From a virus, in IMG/VR virus record IMGVR_UViG_3300039098_000049, positions 1 through 27,088 of that record: 27,088 nucleotides of DNA, one strand, 5' to 3'. The translations under genes and the position numbers were made by a program. This document shows positions 15,321 to 23,902 of this stretch, piece after piece. Every line of letters begins with the position of its first letter. Position 1 is the first letter of the stretch. The notes beneath the pieces are model-generated. The model was not told the DNA's origin. It was given only the letters and a program-made list of their open reading frames with translations, and searched no databases.

Positions 15321-18300
15321 CTTATTTATAATTAACAATACAGGTTCATATTTACAAACACAGAGAGGTGTATTAAGGGCATTAGATGATTATGCTTCAG
15401 TTATTCAAGTATTAGCACCATTTGATATAAATACAGTAGTAGAGGTTAATTATCTTATCTATGGGGTTAATAATTCAACACTAACACAGTATGTATCATC
15501 AACAGTATATACAGGTGCTGATGTATTAGAAAGCACACATAGTTTATATCAGACAGTTTCAGATTGGGTGTTATGGGAAATTCCAGTAACATCAAGAGCA
15601 TTAGCAAAAATATCAAAATATAAAAGTTCACAGTTAGGTATTGCTTTCTCATTTAAAGAAAGATATGCACCACCTACTGCACTTACATACATTGATACTT
15701 TTGGTATAAGTTCAGACTTACCAGCAAGTGGGACTACATTAGGTGATTATTATTTATGTGATACATATAATTACACATCAGCCGAAGCAAGTTTGGAATT
15801 TACTAAACATGATTATGCAGTATGGAATGGAACAATATGGACTAAACCAACTCAATATACATTAACAGAAAATACGACTACTATTAATCTAGTGGTTAGT
15901 GGTTCAATGTCTGCTATTATTCCTACTGAATTAACAAGTGATGAAGAATTTGTTATAGAGTTTACTGATGTTCAATCAGATGTTAATAATATGATAAATG
16001 GTTCACAAGTAGTAGGTGAAGCAACTAAAGCTACATACGATGGTGATGATAACGAAATAACAACTACATACGAAACAATAACAGATAACAATGCTAAGTT
16101 GGCATTAAAAGTTGATAAGACAACAACAGTAATTGGATTAGATTTACAAAATAATATTGAATTAGAAGAGTTTAAAACAGCAATAGGTAATGCAACATTA
16201 TTATTAGATGGACTTATGTCTAAAGAAGATAAAGCAAGTGTTGAAGCATTACTAGCATTATTAGATGTAGAAGACCCTGATTCATTAGTAAATAATATCA
16301 ATGAGTTAGTTGCAATATTTGTAGGTTATCCTGAGGGTGAACTTATGGTTGATTCCTTAGCAGCTAAAGCAGATCAAGCTACTACATATACAAAAATTGA
16401 AGTTGATAACTTAATATCAACAGTTTATAGAGTTAAAGGTAGTGTTAATGCATATGCTAACTTACCTACATCAGACCAAACAATAGGTGATGTATGGAAT
16501 GTAAAGGTAGATGAAAGTACAGATGACAGTATAGGTGTAAATTATGCGTGGGTCGGTATTGATGCTACTCATCTTGATGGTTGGGATAATATCGGTGGAA
16601 TAGAAGCATTGGCAACAGCAGTTAATGATGGGTTAATGAGCCAAGAAGATTACTCAGCAATGGTATTATTAAAAGCTAGAGTAGATCAAGATGTTACTGA
16701 AAATAGTACCCCACAATTTACGGGTATAACATTATATAATGCACTAGGTAATGCGATAGCAACATATGATGGCATAGATGTAATATTCTCATACGGTGGT
16801 AAAACAGTAGAAATGGCAAAAAACTTATTTACACGAGTTAAAGCAACAGTTCAAATTGAAGAGGGAGATGTTGTACAATATTCAGGTAGTGTTGGTGTAA
16901 GTGGTAAAATCAATGGTAAACCTGCTGTGCAATCTGAAATAAACATAGCACCTTATCTAATTTTAGGTGTAGCAACTGAACAAATTACAGTAGGTAGTGA
17001 GGGTGAAATAAACTTCTATGGTGCAATTAATGGTATTGATACCACAGGTTATAATGGTACAGGTAGTGAAGATGATATATTGTATTTCGATAGTGCAGGT
17101 TCAACTCCGGGTGCATTGACATTTGATGAACCAACAGCACCTAATGTTCAAATAAAAATAGCATTATTAAGTATTGAACACGGAACAACAGGCCAAATAA
17201 AAGTTAGACCAAATGTAGGCCATTTCTTAGGTGATGCACATGATGTATATTTTAACGGACATACATTCGTTGGTGGAGAAAGTATTAAATATAATATCAC
17301 TAATGAAAGATTTGAAATATTTAACACATTACCATTAGAACAAATTATACCAATGACTTATGATACAACAGGTAAATTTTATTGTGATATAGATAGTTTA
17401 GATTTAGTAACAAATACAAAGTTTGAATTGCTAATACCTGAAATGTCAACAGACTTAACCGAAACAGTAACAATTAGTCTTGATAATGAAGTAACATATA
17501 AAGCATTAAAATATGCTGATACACTTAACGAGGTATTAGTTAAACATATTCAAGATACAAAAATAGATGTGTATTATGATGGCACAGAGTTAATGATAAA
17601 AGGTGAACCGCTAATCGGTAAGCAAATCACATTTGATGAAAGTATCGTATCAATCTATGATACATTCAAAGCAATAAAAGGTTCGGCTCAACTAGACACA
17701 ATGCATGGATTGAGTTTAAATCAACAAAACTTATTAGGTGATGTGGTAAGTTCTTTGTCATATACTAATTACATTTCACAAGATGCAAATGGTGATTTAG
17801 TAGTAAATAATGCTTATACAAGTGGGAATTTAACATTTAATATTATTAGTGGTAATACATATTTTATTAGAATTAAAATGAAAGATACAAGTGTAAATGT
17901 TTTAAGAAATGAAATAATAATATTTTATAGTGATGCAACTATTCAGTTATTAACAAGTATATTATCAGATGATGAATTAGTAATCTATGGTAAGATTACT
18001 GCAAATAAATCATTACTAGCAAATATAGGAGCAAGAGCAAATGCAGGTGGAGGACAATTAGATAATTTATCTTGGGAACTTATAGATATTACAAACACAC
18101 CACTAGCAAGTAAATCAGCAAGTGAAATGAATTTAATCGTACAAGATTATTTCGAGGGCAACAAAGATATAGAGGACTTTGAATTATCTAGTATAGGTGT
18201 TCAGTTGTTTGATGTAGAAACATATAACAATTTCGATGATTACACAGTTGCTACATATTATCGTTTAGCATTTGATAATTTAGTAGTAGGTAAAGATTAC

Positions 18301-19668
18301 TATATATCAACGAATGAATTAACTACATTACCAACAGGAATTTATATGGTTGTAGGCGATGATTTTCATTCAGCAGGAACTAATGCAAAAAATATAATTA
18401 CTAATAGCGTAGGACAAAATTTAACATTCACAGCAACGGCAGACCACAAATATATTAAAGTATATGGTGGAAGTTCTGCTATTATAGAAGAATTTATTAA
18501 GAATATGAGTTCATATATTGAAATACAAATTGAAGAGGGAACAACCGCCACAACATACACAGCATACAACAGCCCACCAAACTTCAAAGCAATCGCAACA
18601 GCTCGTTCAGTAGGTACAGATATACGAGATACAGTCTACCCATTAAATGGTGCGTGGTGGTATAAGCAATATGTTAAAATTACATTATTTGTAGATACTG
18701 ACTTTACCACATACAATGATACATCTTATACAAATTTAGATAGGATATCAATAACAAAACCATTAGATTATTTTGGTTATGGTATTGGTGATACTTCTAC
18801 TGGTAATGTTGAATTAGAAAGTGGAGTTTATAATGAGGGTAATTTTGCTGATGATACAGCAAGTATAGGGAAGTTATTTACTAATAATTCTACAACGCTA
18901 ATATATTATTGTGTAGCAAAAGGAACTTACGCTGATTTAACGGCAGTACAAACAGCGTTAACTGGAACTACAATTAAATATGAATTAGCCGAACAAGTTA
19001 TAACTGAAATAGAAACACAAGGTAGTATAATACAAGAAAGCAATACTACATTACAACAAGTAAACAATTTCGCTACTGAATACGATATAACATTTGCAGG
19101 TAATATAGATAAGTTAGTTAGTATGCACGATGATAGAATAGTACAAATTAAGCAAGAGATGGAACAATTACGTTGGACTGATTTAGTTCGTGCTATGACA
19201 CCACAATATGTTAATCCATCTACAAGTAAACCTGATTATGATTATGTAAATATTGGATTACTTTTCCCAAAAAATGATACAACTGAACAAGCAATTATCA
19301 GTTATCAAATGCCACATAGTTACGCAGTAGGTACAAACATTAGACCTCATTTACACGTAGGACAAGCGTATGATTTACAAGCGGTATTTAAATTCGAATA
19401 TAAATGGGTATCTATCGGTGGAGATGGTGCGGTAGCAAATCAAACTATTACATTTGATGAGTATGCAGTTGAATATTCAGGTGGATTGATGCACCAAATA
19501 TTACGTTCAAGCACAGAAATTGATGGAACAGGTAAAGGAATATCAAGTATATTAAAAGGTTTCTTATACAGAGATGATGATGTATATACAGGCGATATGT
19601 TAGTAACTGACTTTGATATACATTATCGCGAGGACTCAAACGGAAGCAAGGAAGAATTTATTAAATGA
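15304..19668 (+). CDS. Large tail fibre / receptor-binding baseplate protein
   Basis: AGGAGGAAAT precedes ATG 15304. At 1454 aa it is the largest protein here. Residues 1-220 resemble a baseplate-upper-protein-like attachment region. Residues ~255-370 are helical (AKLALKVDKTTTVIG, LLALLDVEDPDSLVNNINEL). Residues 375-430 carry YRVKGSVNAYANLPTSDQTI and GDVWNV, a frequent fibre shaft motif. Residues ~504-635 follow a recurrent virion beta-domain (IEEGDVVQYSG, LGVATEQITVGSEGEI, DILYFD). Residues ~940-1280 include carbohydrate-binding-like beta segments. The C-terminal 150 residues contain PHLHVGQ and end in FDIHYREDSNGSKEEF, a C-terminal fibre signature seen in other phages. It probably recognises the host surface. 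Confidence 0.82.
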   Translation: MQKKGSLFIINNTGSYLQTQRGVLRALDDYASVIQVLAPFDINTVVEVNYLIYGVNNSTLTQYVSSTVYTGADVLESTHSLYQTVSDWVLWEIPVTSRALAKISKYKSSQLGIAFSFKERYAPPTALTYIDTFGISSDLPASGTTLGDYYLCDTYNYTSAEASLEFTKHDYAVWNGTIWTKPTQYTLTENTTTINLVVSGSMSAIIPTELTSDEEFVIEFTDVQSDVNNMINGSQVVGEATKATYDGDDNEITTTYETITDNNAKLALKVDKTTTVIGLDLQNNIELEEFKTAIGNATLLLDGLMSKEDKASVEALLALLDVEDPDSLVNNINELVAIFVGYPEGELMVDSLAAKADQATTYTKIEVDNLISTVYRVKGSVNAYANLPTSDQTIGDVWNVKVDESTDDSIGVNYAWVGIDATHLDGWDNIGGIEALATAVNDGLMSQEDYSAMVLLKARVDQDVTENSTPQFTGITLYNALGNAIATYDGIDVIFSYGGKTVEMAKNLFTRVKATVQIEEGDVVQYSGSVGVSGKINGKPAVQSEINIAPYLILGVATEQITVGSEGEINFYGAINGIDTTGYNGTGSEDDILYFDSAGSTPGALTFDEPTAPNVQIKIALLSIEHGTTGQIKVRPNVGHFLGDAHDVYFNGHTFVGGESIKYNITNERFEIFNTLPLEQIIPMTYDTTGKFYCDIDSLDLVTNTKFELLIPEMSTDLTETVTISLDNEVTYKALKYADTLNEVLVKHIQDTKIDVYYDGTELMIKGEPLIGKQITFDESIVSIYDTFKAIKGSAQLDTMHGLSLNQQNLLGDVVSSLSYTNYISQDANGDLVVNNAYTSGNLTFNIISGNTYFIRIKMKDTSVNVLRNEIIIFYSDATIQLLTSILSDDELVIYGKITANKSLLANIGARANAGGGQLDNLSWELIDITNTPLASKSASEMNLIVQDYFEGNKDIEDFELSSIGVQLFDVETYNNFDDYTVATYYRLAFDNLVVGKDYYISTNELTTLPTGIYMVVGDDFHSAGTNAKNIITNSVGQNLTFTATADHKYIKVYGGSSAIIEEFIKNMSSYIEIQIEEGTTATTYTAYNSPPNFKAIATARSVGTDIRDTVYPLNGAWWYKQYVKITLFVDTDFTTYNDTSYTNLDRISITKPLDYFGYGIGDTSTGNVELESGVYNEGNFADDTASIGKLFTNNSTTLIYYCVAKGTYADLTAVQTALTGTTIKYELAEQVITEIETQGSIIQESNTTLQQVNNFATEYDITFAGNIDKLVSMHDDRIVQIKQEMEQLRWTDLVRAMTPQYVNPSTSKPDYDYVNIGLLFPKNDTTEQAIISYQMPHSYAVGTNIRPHLHVGQAYDLQAVFKFEYKWVSIGGDGAVANQTITFDEYAVEYSGGLMHQILRSSTEIDGTGKGISSILKGFLYRDDDVYTGDMLVTDFDIHYREDSNGSKEEFIK

Positions 19669-19685
19669 TAATTTTGGAGAAATAA

Positions 19686-20294
19686 ATGAATTTTATAATA
19701 TATGTCCACAAAAATAAAATAAATGGTAAATGTTATGTTGGTGTTACCTCTACAACTACACAATTAAGGTGGGGGAAACAAGGTTCTAAATATTTAGGGC
19801 AACCAAAATTTGCTAACGCTATAATGAAATATGGTTGGGACAATTTTGAGCATATCATTTTAGAAGAAACCAATAACGAAAATGAGGCAGACATATTAGA
19901 AAGAGAATATGTATTAAAATTTAATTCTTTTAAAAACGGATACAACTCAACTACTGGTGGGTATAAAAATTTCAAAATTTCAGAAGAAGCAAAGAAAAAG
20001 ATTTCAAATACTATGAAAGGTGTGCCAAAACCTAAAAAACTTATGGAAAACTTATGGGAATTAAGAAATCATTACTGGAATAATGGTGGTATTGAAAAAC
20101 AAAGAGAATTTGCAAAAGGGAATACTTATGGAAATAAAAAAATTATGGTATATGATACATTTACAGAAACAGATATGATATATCCATCTATAAAAACTTT
20201 TTGTGAAGAAGTTGGGTTAGGGCATCATTTAGTAATTAGTGCAAAATATGCACAATGTAAAGCAGGTAGTAGATATTATATAGAAAATGTTTAA
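19686..20294 (+). CDS. GIY-YIG homing endonuclease (free-standing)
   Basis: A 202-aa protein with TTTGGAGA before ATG 19686. The nuclease motif is IYV (5-7) ... YVG (17-19), followed by an Arg (R28), KYG/DNFEHIILEE, and a catalytic-type acidic site LEREY (71-75) leading into NGYNSTTGG (84-92). Residues ~98-115 (ISEEAKKKISNTMKG) are a NUMOD3-like DNA-binding element. The C-terminus (KKIMVYD..., YPSIKTFCEEVGLG) resembles the NUMOD1/IENR1 helix-turn-helix. Such mobile genes cut intron-less or gene-less alleles and spread by repair. No intron structure is recognised around it, so it appears as an intergenic insertion after the fibre gene. Confidence 0.87.
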   Translation: MNFIIYVHKNKINGKCYVGVTSTTTQLRWGKQGSKYLGQPKFANAIMKYGWDNFEHIILEETNNENEADILEREYVLKFNSFKNGYNSTTGGYKNFKISEEAKKKISNTMKGVPKPKKLMENLWELRNHYWNNGGIEKQREFAKGNTYGNKKIMVYDTFTETDMIYPSIKTFCEEVGLGHHLVISAKYAQCKAGSRYYIENV

Positions 20295-20368
20295 GGTTAT
20301 CCCCGATTAAGTTTCGGGGGTAATCATACATTAGGTTTCATATATTTACAATACGCGTGGGTACACGC
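20295..20368 (+). promoter_or_regulatory. Two GC-rich hairpins downstream of the homing endonuclease
   Basis: GGTTATCCCCGA (20295-20306) pairs with TCGGGGGTAATC (20314-20325), a 12-bp stem starting directly after the endonuclease stop. GCGTG (20355-20359) pairs with CACGC (20364-20368), ending two bases before the AAGGAG of the next gene. The first lacks a T tract, so it is a poor terminator. An mRNA-stability element, a translation control structure or a remnant of the mobile insertion are alternatives. Confidence 0.5.
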
Positions 20369-20385
20369 ATAAGGAGAATACAAAT

Positions 20386-20913
20386 ATGAACAATGCAAAA
20401 AAAAGGAGTAAAAAATACTCTACAACTATTAAAAGATATAATACTGATAAAGTTGAACAAGGTGATTTATATTATCTTAATAATAAAGGTGGGTTCAGTA
20501 AGAAAGATAGAATGAATGTAAAGGTAAATGGTATAGCAGTCAAAACATATCTATCATTATATGAGGACTTACAACAAGTTAAGCGAGATGCTGACTTATA
20601 TTTAAACACCCAAAATCAAGCCCTCACAGAGTTTTTAATCTCAAAAGGTCTAATTACACCTAATGTAGATTTAAATGCTCTCATAGGAGATTTATCAAAG
20701 TTATTAGTGGTCGTACCTAGCAAGTCCTATGACCTTTTACAGAAAGATAGTAATGGATATATTGTCAGTAAAACTGAAATCAATGGTAGTATAATTGATA
20801 GACCTATAGAATACCCAGTTGATTTACTACACGGATATACTAGAGAGATTAATGGAAAGTTTATTGATGATGAAGTTAAGAAAAATGAAATATTAAGTGG
20901 GGGTATGTTCTAA
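20386..20913 (+). CDS. Hypothetical 175-aa protein, late operon
   Basis: AAGGAG precedes ATG 20386. The N-terminus is very basic (NNAKKRSKKYSTTIKRY). A central helical region follows (YLSLYEDLQQVKRDADLYL, then LTEFLISKGLITPN), and the C-terminal part is mixed (VVVPSKSYDLLQKDSNGYI). No membrane segment and no recognised family. The gene begins with an A8 tract (20397-20404) in a 14-base stretch identical to the start of the fibre gene. It is linked by a TAATG overlap to the next, membrane-protein gene, so an accessory virion or lysis/egress function is possible but unproven. Confidence 0.65.
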   Translation: MNNAKKRSKKYSTTIKRYNTDKVEQGDLYYLNNKGGFSKKDRMNVKVNGIAVKTYLSLYEDLQQVKRDADLYLNTQNQALTEFLISKGLITPNVDLNALIGDLSKLLVVVPSKSYDLLQKDSNGYIVSKTEINGSIIDRPIEYPVDLLHGYTREINGKFIDDEVKKNEILSGGMF

Positions 20914-21293
20914 TGATGGAAATGTTAAGTGGAATTAAAGATAGTATAATAGAATACTGGCCAGTAGTAGTTGCCTTTGTAATTGCTGTAGGTGGTTTTG
21001 TAGGTATAGCCTATGTTACATTCACACAAGCCCAAGCCATAGTTCAACCTATACTTGATAAGATACAAGGCTTTAGAGATAAAGATGATGAAGATAAAAG
21101 TGTTGCTAGTGTACTTGAAAGTATTAATATAGAAAGTATGAAAGCAGATTTACTTTATAAGATACAAAATACAAGTGTATCACCTGAATTAACATTAGTA
21201 TATCAAACTCAATTAGATAGATTAATGTCTATAACGGATAAAACTGCCACTACTATAAATGATTTAACTGATAAAGCAGATACATATTTATAG
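20913..21293 (+). CDS. Single-pass membrane protein, holin-like position
   Basis: A 126-aa protein starting in a TAATG overlap. One hydrophobic segment lies at about residues 16-38 (YWPVVVAFVIAVGGFVGIAY), followed by a long charged, partly coiled-coil domain (FRDKDDEDKSVASVLESI). The topology, with a short N-terminus, one helix and an acidic cytoplasmic-type tail, resembles phage hemolysin XhlA/holin-associated or similar accessory proteins, but no family is clear. Its position at the end of the late operon, where release genes normally lie, is the main hint. Confidence 0.55.
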   Translation: MMEMLSGIKDSIIEYWPVVVAFVIAVGGFVGIAYVTFTQAQAIVQPILDKIQGFRDKDDEDKSVASVLESINIESMKADLLYKIQNTSVSPELTLVYQTQLDRLMSITDKTATTINDLTDKADTYL

Positions 21294-21329
21294 TATTAAT
21301 TTAAAAATATTTTACAAGGGAGTACAAGA

Positions 21330-21713
21330 ATGATTAAAAGAATATTTAGAATATTAGGATTGTTATTTACTTATGTATCACCATTTATTATAGTGTATTT
21401 AAATCACGCTGTATTAGTTAGTGGTGGCACAGATATTGACACAATCGGTTTGATAATTGTACTTGGTACATTTGTAGGTATAATACGATTTATTGAGCAT
21501 AAGATTAAAGTTTACGAAATACAAGATAAGAATAAAATGTTCTTAGTGATGTGGAATGGTAGTAAAAGAATTGTGTTTGCTATAGGTCTATGGTGGCTAA
21601 TGGTTACTATTGAGGCTAACGTAGATAAATTAGTATTGACATTGCAACTACTTACTGTTACATTTATGATTGGTTTATTCTTTAATGTGTTGGGTAATAG
21701 AAAAAGTAAATAA
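21330..21713 (+). CDS. Polytopic membrane protein at the end of the late operon
   Basis: AAGGGAG precedes ATG 21330. The 127 aa contain about four hydrophobic segments (near 7-30, 37-54, 80-95 and 100-120), with basic loops (HKIKVYEIQDKNK, NGSKR) and a basic C-terminus (LGNRKSK). Size and topology fit a holin, but similar small proteins have other roles. It is the last + strand gene before the convergent terminator. No lysin gene lies next to it. Confidence 0.55.
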   Translation: MIKRIFRILGLLFTYVSPFIIVYLNHAVLVSGGTDIDTIGLIIVLGTFVGIIRFIEHKIKVYEIQDKNKMFLVMWNGSKRIVFAIGLWWLMVTIEANVDKLVLTLQLLTVTFMIGLFFNVLGNRKSK

Positions 21714-21746
21714 AAAAGGCGTTGACATTTAGTCAGCGCTTTCTTT
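21712..21746. terminator. Bidirectional terminator between convergent operons
   Basis: GGCGTTGAC (21718-21726) pairs with GTCAGCGCT (21732-21740) around ATTTA, flanked by a run of A on the left and TTCTTTT on the right, so both strands read a stem followed by T residues. The - strand gene at 21729-22034 ends inside the loop (TAA at 21729-21731), so its last codons form one arm of the stem. Confidence 0.85.
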
Positions 21747-22034
21747 TGGTGTTAATCTATCATCTTTTTTAAAACTTTCTAATGCCCTTTGTTTTATTTC
21801 TTCTTTGCCGAGTAATCCTATACCCATAAGTAGTATGTTAAACAACGGTATAAAACATTGTAACAATATATAAAATTGTGCTAATATTGTATGAATAAGT
21901 GGTCTACTACTTTTTGAAATAACATACTCATCTTTTATCTCAAACCAAATTATAGTTGATACAAGCCACAATAAAGCATAAACAAACAAAGGGAAGTAAA
22001 CAAATATAAACATATATGTTGATTGATAATCCAT
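21729..22034 (-). CDS. Two-helix membrane protein, last gene of the - operon
   Basis: AAAGGAGG precedes the start at 22034. The 101-aa product has hydrophobic segments at about residues 7-31 and 49-75 with a charged loop between (FEIKDEYVISKSSRP) and a charged C-terminus (KDDRLTPKESAD). It starts one base after the stop of the 283-aa membrane protein gene, so the two are expressed together and may form a complex. The final codons lie within the shared terminator stem. No family is recognised. Confidence 0.6.
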   Translation of the reverse strand: MDYQSTYMFIFVYFPLFVYALLWLVSTIIWFEIKDEYVISKSSRPLIHTILAQFYILLQCFIPLFNILLMGIGLLGKEEIKQRALESFKKDDRLTPKESAD

Positions 22035-22035
22035 T

Positions 22036-22887
22036 CTACATTTCCTCCTTTAAAAACCTTTTTAATAGGACGTAGTCGTCCGATAAGTTAGTTGAGTAAT
22101 CTTGTAATATACCATTTAACCCTAAATTATACCCACTATATATATTCAATGTAAATATAATTACTTGCGTTAATAATATAATTAAATCTTCAATTACAAA
22201 TTTACTTAATAATACATTAGCACCACCTACTACAGCACTACCTACAAAAGTTAATACATTAGTTTGATATGATGAGAATACATTTTTATTCTTATTATAT
22301 CTTTTTCTTTTGTCTTTTGATTGTTGTATATGAGATACACTTAATATATCATCTATAGTAATCTTATAGTGTGATACCTTTATGTTATCTAAGTTAAAAT
22401 CGTTTGTAACGCCCATTTGGTACTCTAGGAACTCTTTTCTACGCTCAACCCACTTATTATACCTTTTTACTCGAAAAGGCTTATACCACCCTTTTTTAAG
22501 GTATTTAATCTTGCGGTCTAGCACTTTCTTATATTCTTTCTCTTTTTCTACTCTAGCCTCATTTATTACATATGTTTCTAAATTATCTACTAGGTTTCTA
22601 TCTACAACCTCTTTAATCAACTTACGCTTAGCATCTTCCTTAACTTTAATATCACTATGAGTTTGTAATGCAACGCTTTCGCCTTTATCTACCCATAAGA
22701 ACCTAAGGAACATAGCAAAGAATGTAGTTGAGAATGTAGTTATATAATATTGGAAACTCGTTAAGAAACTCCAATCACCCGTAAAGTAAAAGAATACACT
22801 CGCTATTACAAATAAATATATTAATGTGGTTATCGTATATCTAAAAAATGCTTTCCACCAACCAATATTATCCATTTCTATTTTCAT
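22036..22887 (-). CDS. Four-helix membrane protein with central cytoplasmic domain
   Basis: AGGAG lies before the start at 22887. In the 283 aa there are two hydrophobic hairpins: residues about 15-36 and 43-65, and about 212-230 and 233-253. Between them is a ~145-residue strongly charged region (VKEDAKRKLIKEVVDRNLV..., YKKVLDRKIKYLKKGWYKP). The C-terminal tail is short and acidic/basic. No enzymatic motif is visible and I recognise no family. Being in the early-type operon rather than with late genes, it could act in superinfection exclusion or membrane takeover, but that is only inference. Confidence 0.65.
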   Translation of the reverse strand: MKIEMDNIGWWKAFFRYTITTLIYLFVIASVFFYFTGDWSFLTSFQYYITTFSTTFFAMFLRFLWVDKGESVALQTHSDIKVKEDAKRKLIKEVVDRNLVDNLETYVINEARVEKEKEYKKVLDRKIKYLKKGWYKPFRVKRYNKWVERRKEFLEYQMGVTNDFNLDNIKVSHYKITIDDILSVSHIQQSKDKRKRYNKNKNVFSSYQTNVLTFVGSAVVGGANVLLSKFVIEDLIILLTQVIIFTLNIYSGYNLGLNGILQDYSTNLSDDYVLLKRFLKEEM

Positions 22888-22903
22888 TTAATTTTCAACT
22901 CCT

Positions 22904-23326
22904 TTATAAATACTTATCTAAAACACTTTTACAATATTTTAATGATTTACTACGCATATAATAGTAATCATTTCCATATTGATTATACCATAATTTTTCT
23001 CTTAATTGAAATGCTTGGGTAACCATACCCTTACACTCTACTATAACTTCTTTATCTACACCTTTAATTTTTAGTTTAAAATCACTTTTATAACTTAGTT
23101 TCCCATAACTACGCTCTTTATCTCTACACCAATCAAAATACTTGAATGGTTCCATTAATAAGAAATAAGGTTCAAACTCTAACACCTCTATATTAGGGTG
23201 TTCTAAAAAATATTTATAATGATTTACCTCTAATTTACTTCTAAACTTTATGTTATTGTGAACTAAATTGTCATCTAATGATTGATTATATTTACTGCGT
23301 TTTGCTTTCTTAGTTAGTTTCCCCAA
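22904..23326 (-). CDS. DUF1064-type phage nuclease (PD-(D/E)XK)
   Basis: A 140-aa protein starting at TTG 23326 (AGAGGTG upstream). No other start would keep the conserved N-terminus. The pattern is that of the DUF1064 family: FRSKLEVNHYKYF with E33, then YKSDFKLKI with D82, then EVIVECKG with E97-x-K99, and a following helix QAFQLREKLWY. This is the E...D...ExK nuclease core, related to Holliday-junction resolvases. The likely role is processing recombination or replication intermediates of phage DNA. It follows directly and in frame after the 53-aa gene's stop. The catalytic set is complete. Confidence 0.8.
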   Translation of the reverse strand: MGKLTKKAKRSKYNQSLDDNLVHNNIKFRSKLEVNHYKYFLEHPNIEVLEFEPYFLLMEPFKYFDWCRDKERSYGKLSYKSDFKLKIKGVDKEVIVECKGMVTQAFQLREKLWYNQYGNDYYYMRSKSLKYCKSVLDKYL

Positions 23327-23488
23327 TTAATCACCTCTAAGTTCCTGTATTTTATATTCTAGTTTATCTATTTCTAAACTATATTTAGTTCTATCACTAA
23401 TCATATGATAATATTTCCTGTAATTATACCGTGCATTATATAATTGTTTACGCAATTTATATAGTTTATACTTTTTAATTAAGTTCAA
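23327..23488 (-). CDS. Hypothetical 53-aa basic helical protein
   Basis: The TTG start at 23488 follows immediately after the lipoprotein stop (TAA-TTG), with GGAGAG upstream inside the lipoprotein gene. The product begins MNLIKKYKLYKLRKQL and is rich in Lys/Tyr, with a C-terminal coiled-coil-like SLEIDKLEYKIQEL. It ends with a TAA directly followed by the TTG of the nuclease gene. Its reading frame is continuous with both neighbours. Function is unknown. Confidence 0.5.
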   Translation of the reverse strand: MNLIKKYKLYKLRKQLYNARYNYRKYYHMISDRTKYSLEIDKLEYKIQELRGD

Positions 23489-23734
23489 TTAATCACTCTC
23501 CGTTATAATCATATTAACTTTAAATGATATTAAATCAGCGCATAACATTCTAGTAGTCCCATCTTCGCTATCAACCTCTACCCAATCGTGATTTCTTAAA
23601 CTTAGTTGATAATCAACATTCCCACTATTATGATACATTGCAAAGTCTTTATTATCTTTTTGTTTATCATTATTCCCACACCCACTAAGCGTTAATGTAA
23701 GTGCTAGTAATATAACTAATAATATCTTTTTCAT
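23489..23734 (-). CDS. Small lipoprotein
   Basis: AGGAGGAAAT precedes the start at 23734. The 81-aa product has a lipoprotein signal: KK, a Leu/Ile/Thr core, and lipobox LSGC with the modified Cys at residue 19, followed by an Asn/Asp/Lys linker (NNDKQKDNKD) and a ~50-residue beta-rich domain (YQLSLRNHDWVEVDSEDG). It would be anchored on the outer face of the membrane. Phage lipoproteins often block superinfection, but nothing in the sequence proves that. It lies in the early-type operon, just ahead of the 53-aa gene. Confidence 0.72.
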   Translation of the reverse strand: MKKILLVILLALTLTLSGCGNNDKQKDNKDFAMYHNSGNVDYQLSLRNHDWVEVDSEDGTTRMLCADLISFKVNMIITESD

Positions 23735-23745
23735 TTTATTTCCTC

Positions 23746-23895
23746 CTAAGTGCTATGAACTATATGTGATAGAATAGTGGAAATACTTTCTAATATAGAT
23801 AGTTCTTCTTCATTTAGTTTTTTATTGTCGTTTAATTCAATAACAGCATCTAACTTTTCATTTAATTCATCTATTTCTTTTCTTATTTTATTCAT
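23746..23895 (-). CDS. Hypothetical 49-aa acidic helical protein
   Basis: Start at 23895 with AGGGGGAAA upstream. The 49-aa product is acidic and helical, with heptad-like spacing (IRKEIDELNEKLDAVIELN, then EEELSILESISTIL). Its TAG overlaps the AGGAGG of the lipoprotein gene. Function is unknown, and a small dimeric coiled-coil regulator is possible. Confidence 0.5.
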   Translation of the reverse strand: MNKIRKEIDELNEKLDAVIELNDNKKLNEEELSILESISTILSHIVHST

Positions 23896-23902
23896 TTTCC
23901 CC

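Noticed and set aside
21722-21750. A perfect TTGACA -35 box at 21722-21727 on the + strand
   Set aside because: It lies inside the terminator stem, and no -10-like element occurs 16-18 bp downstream.
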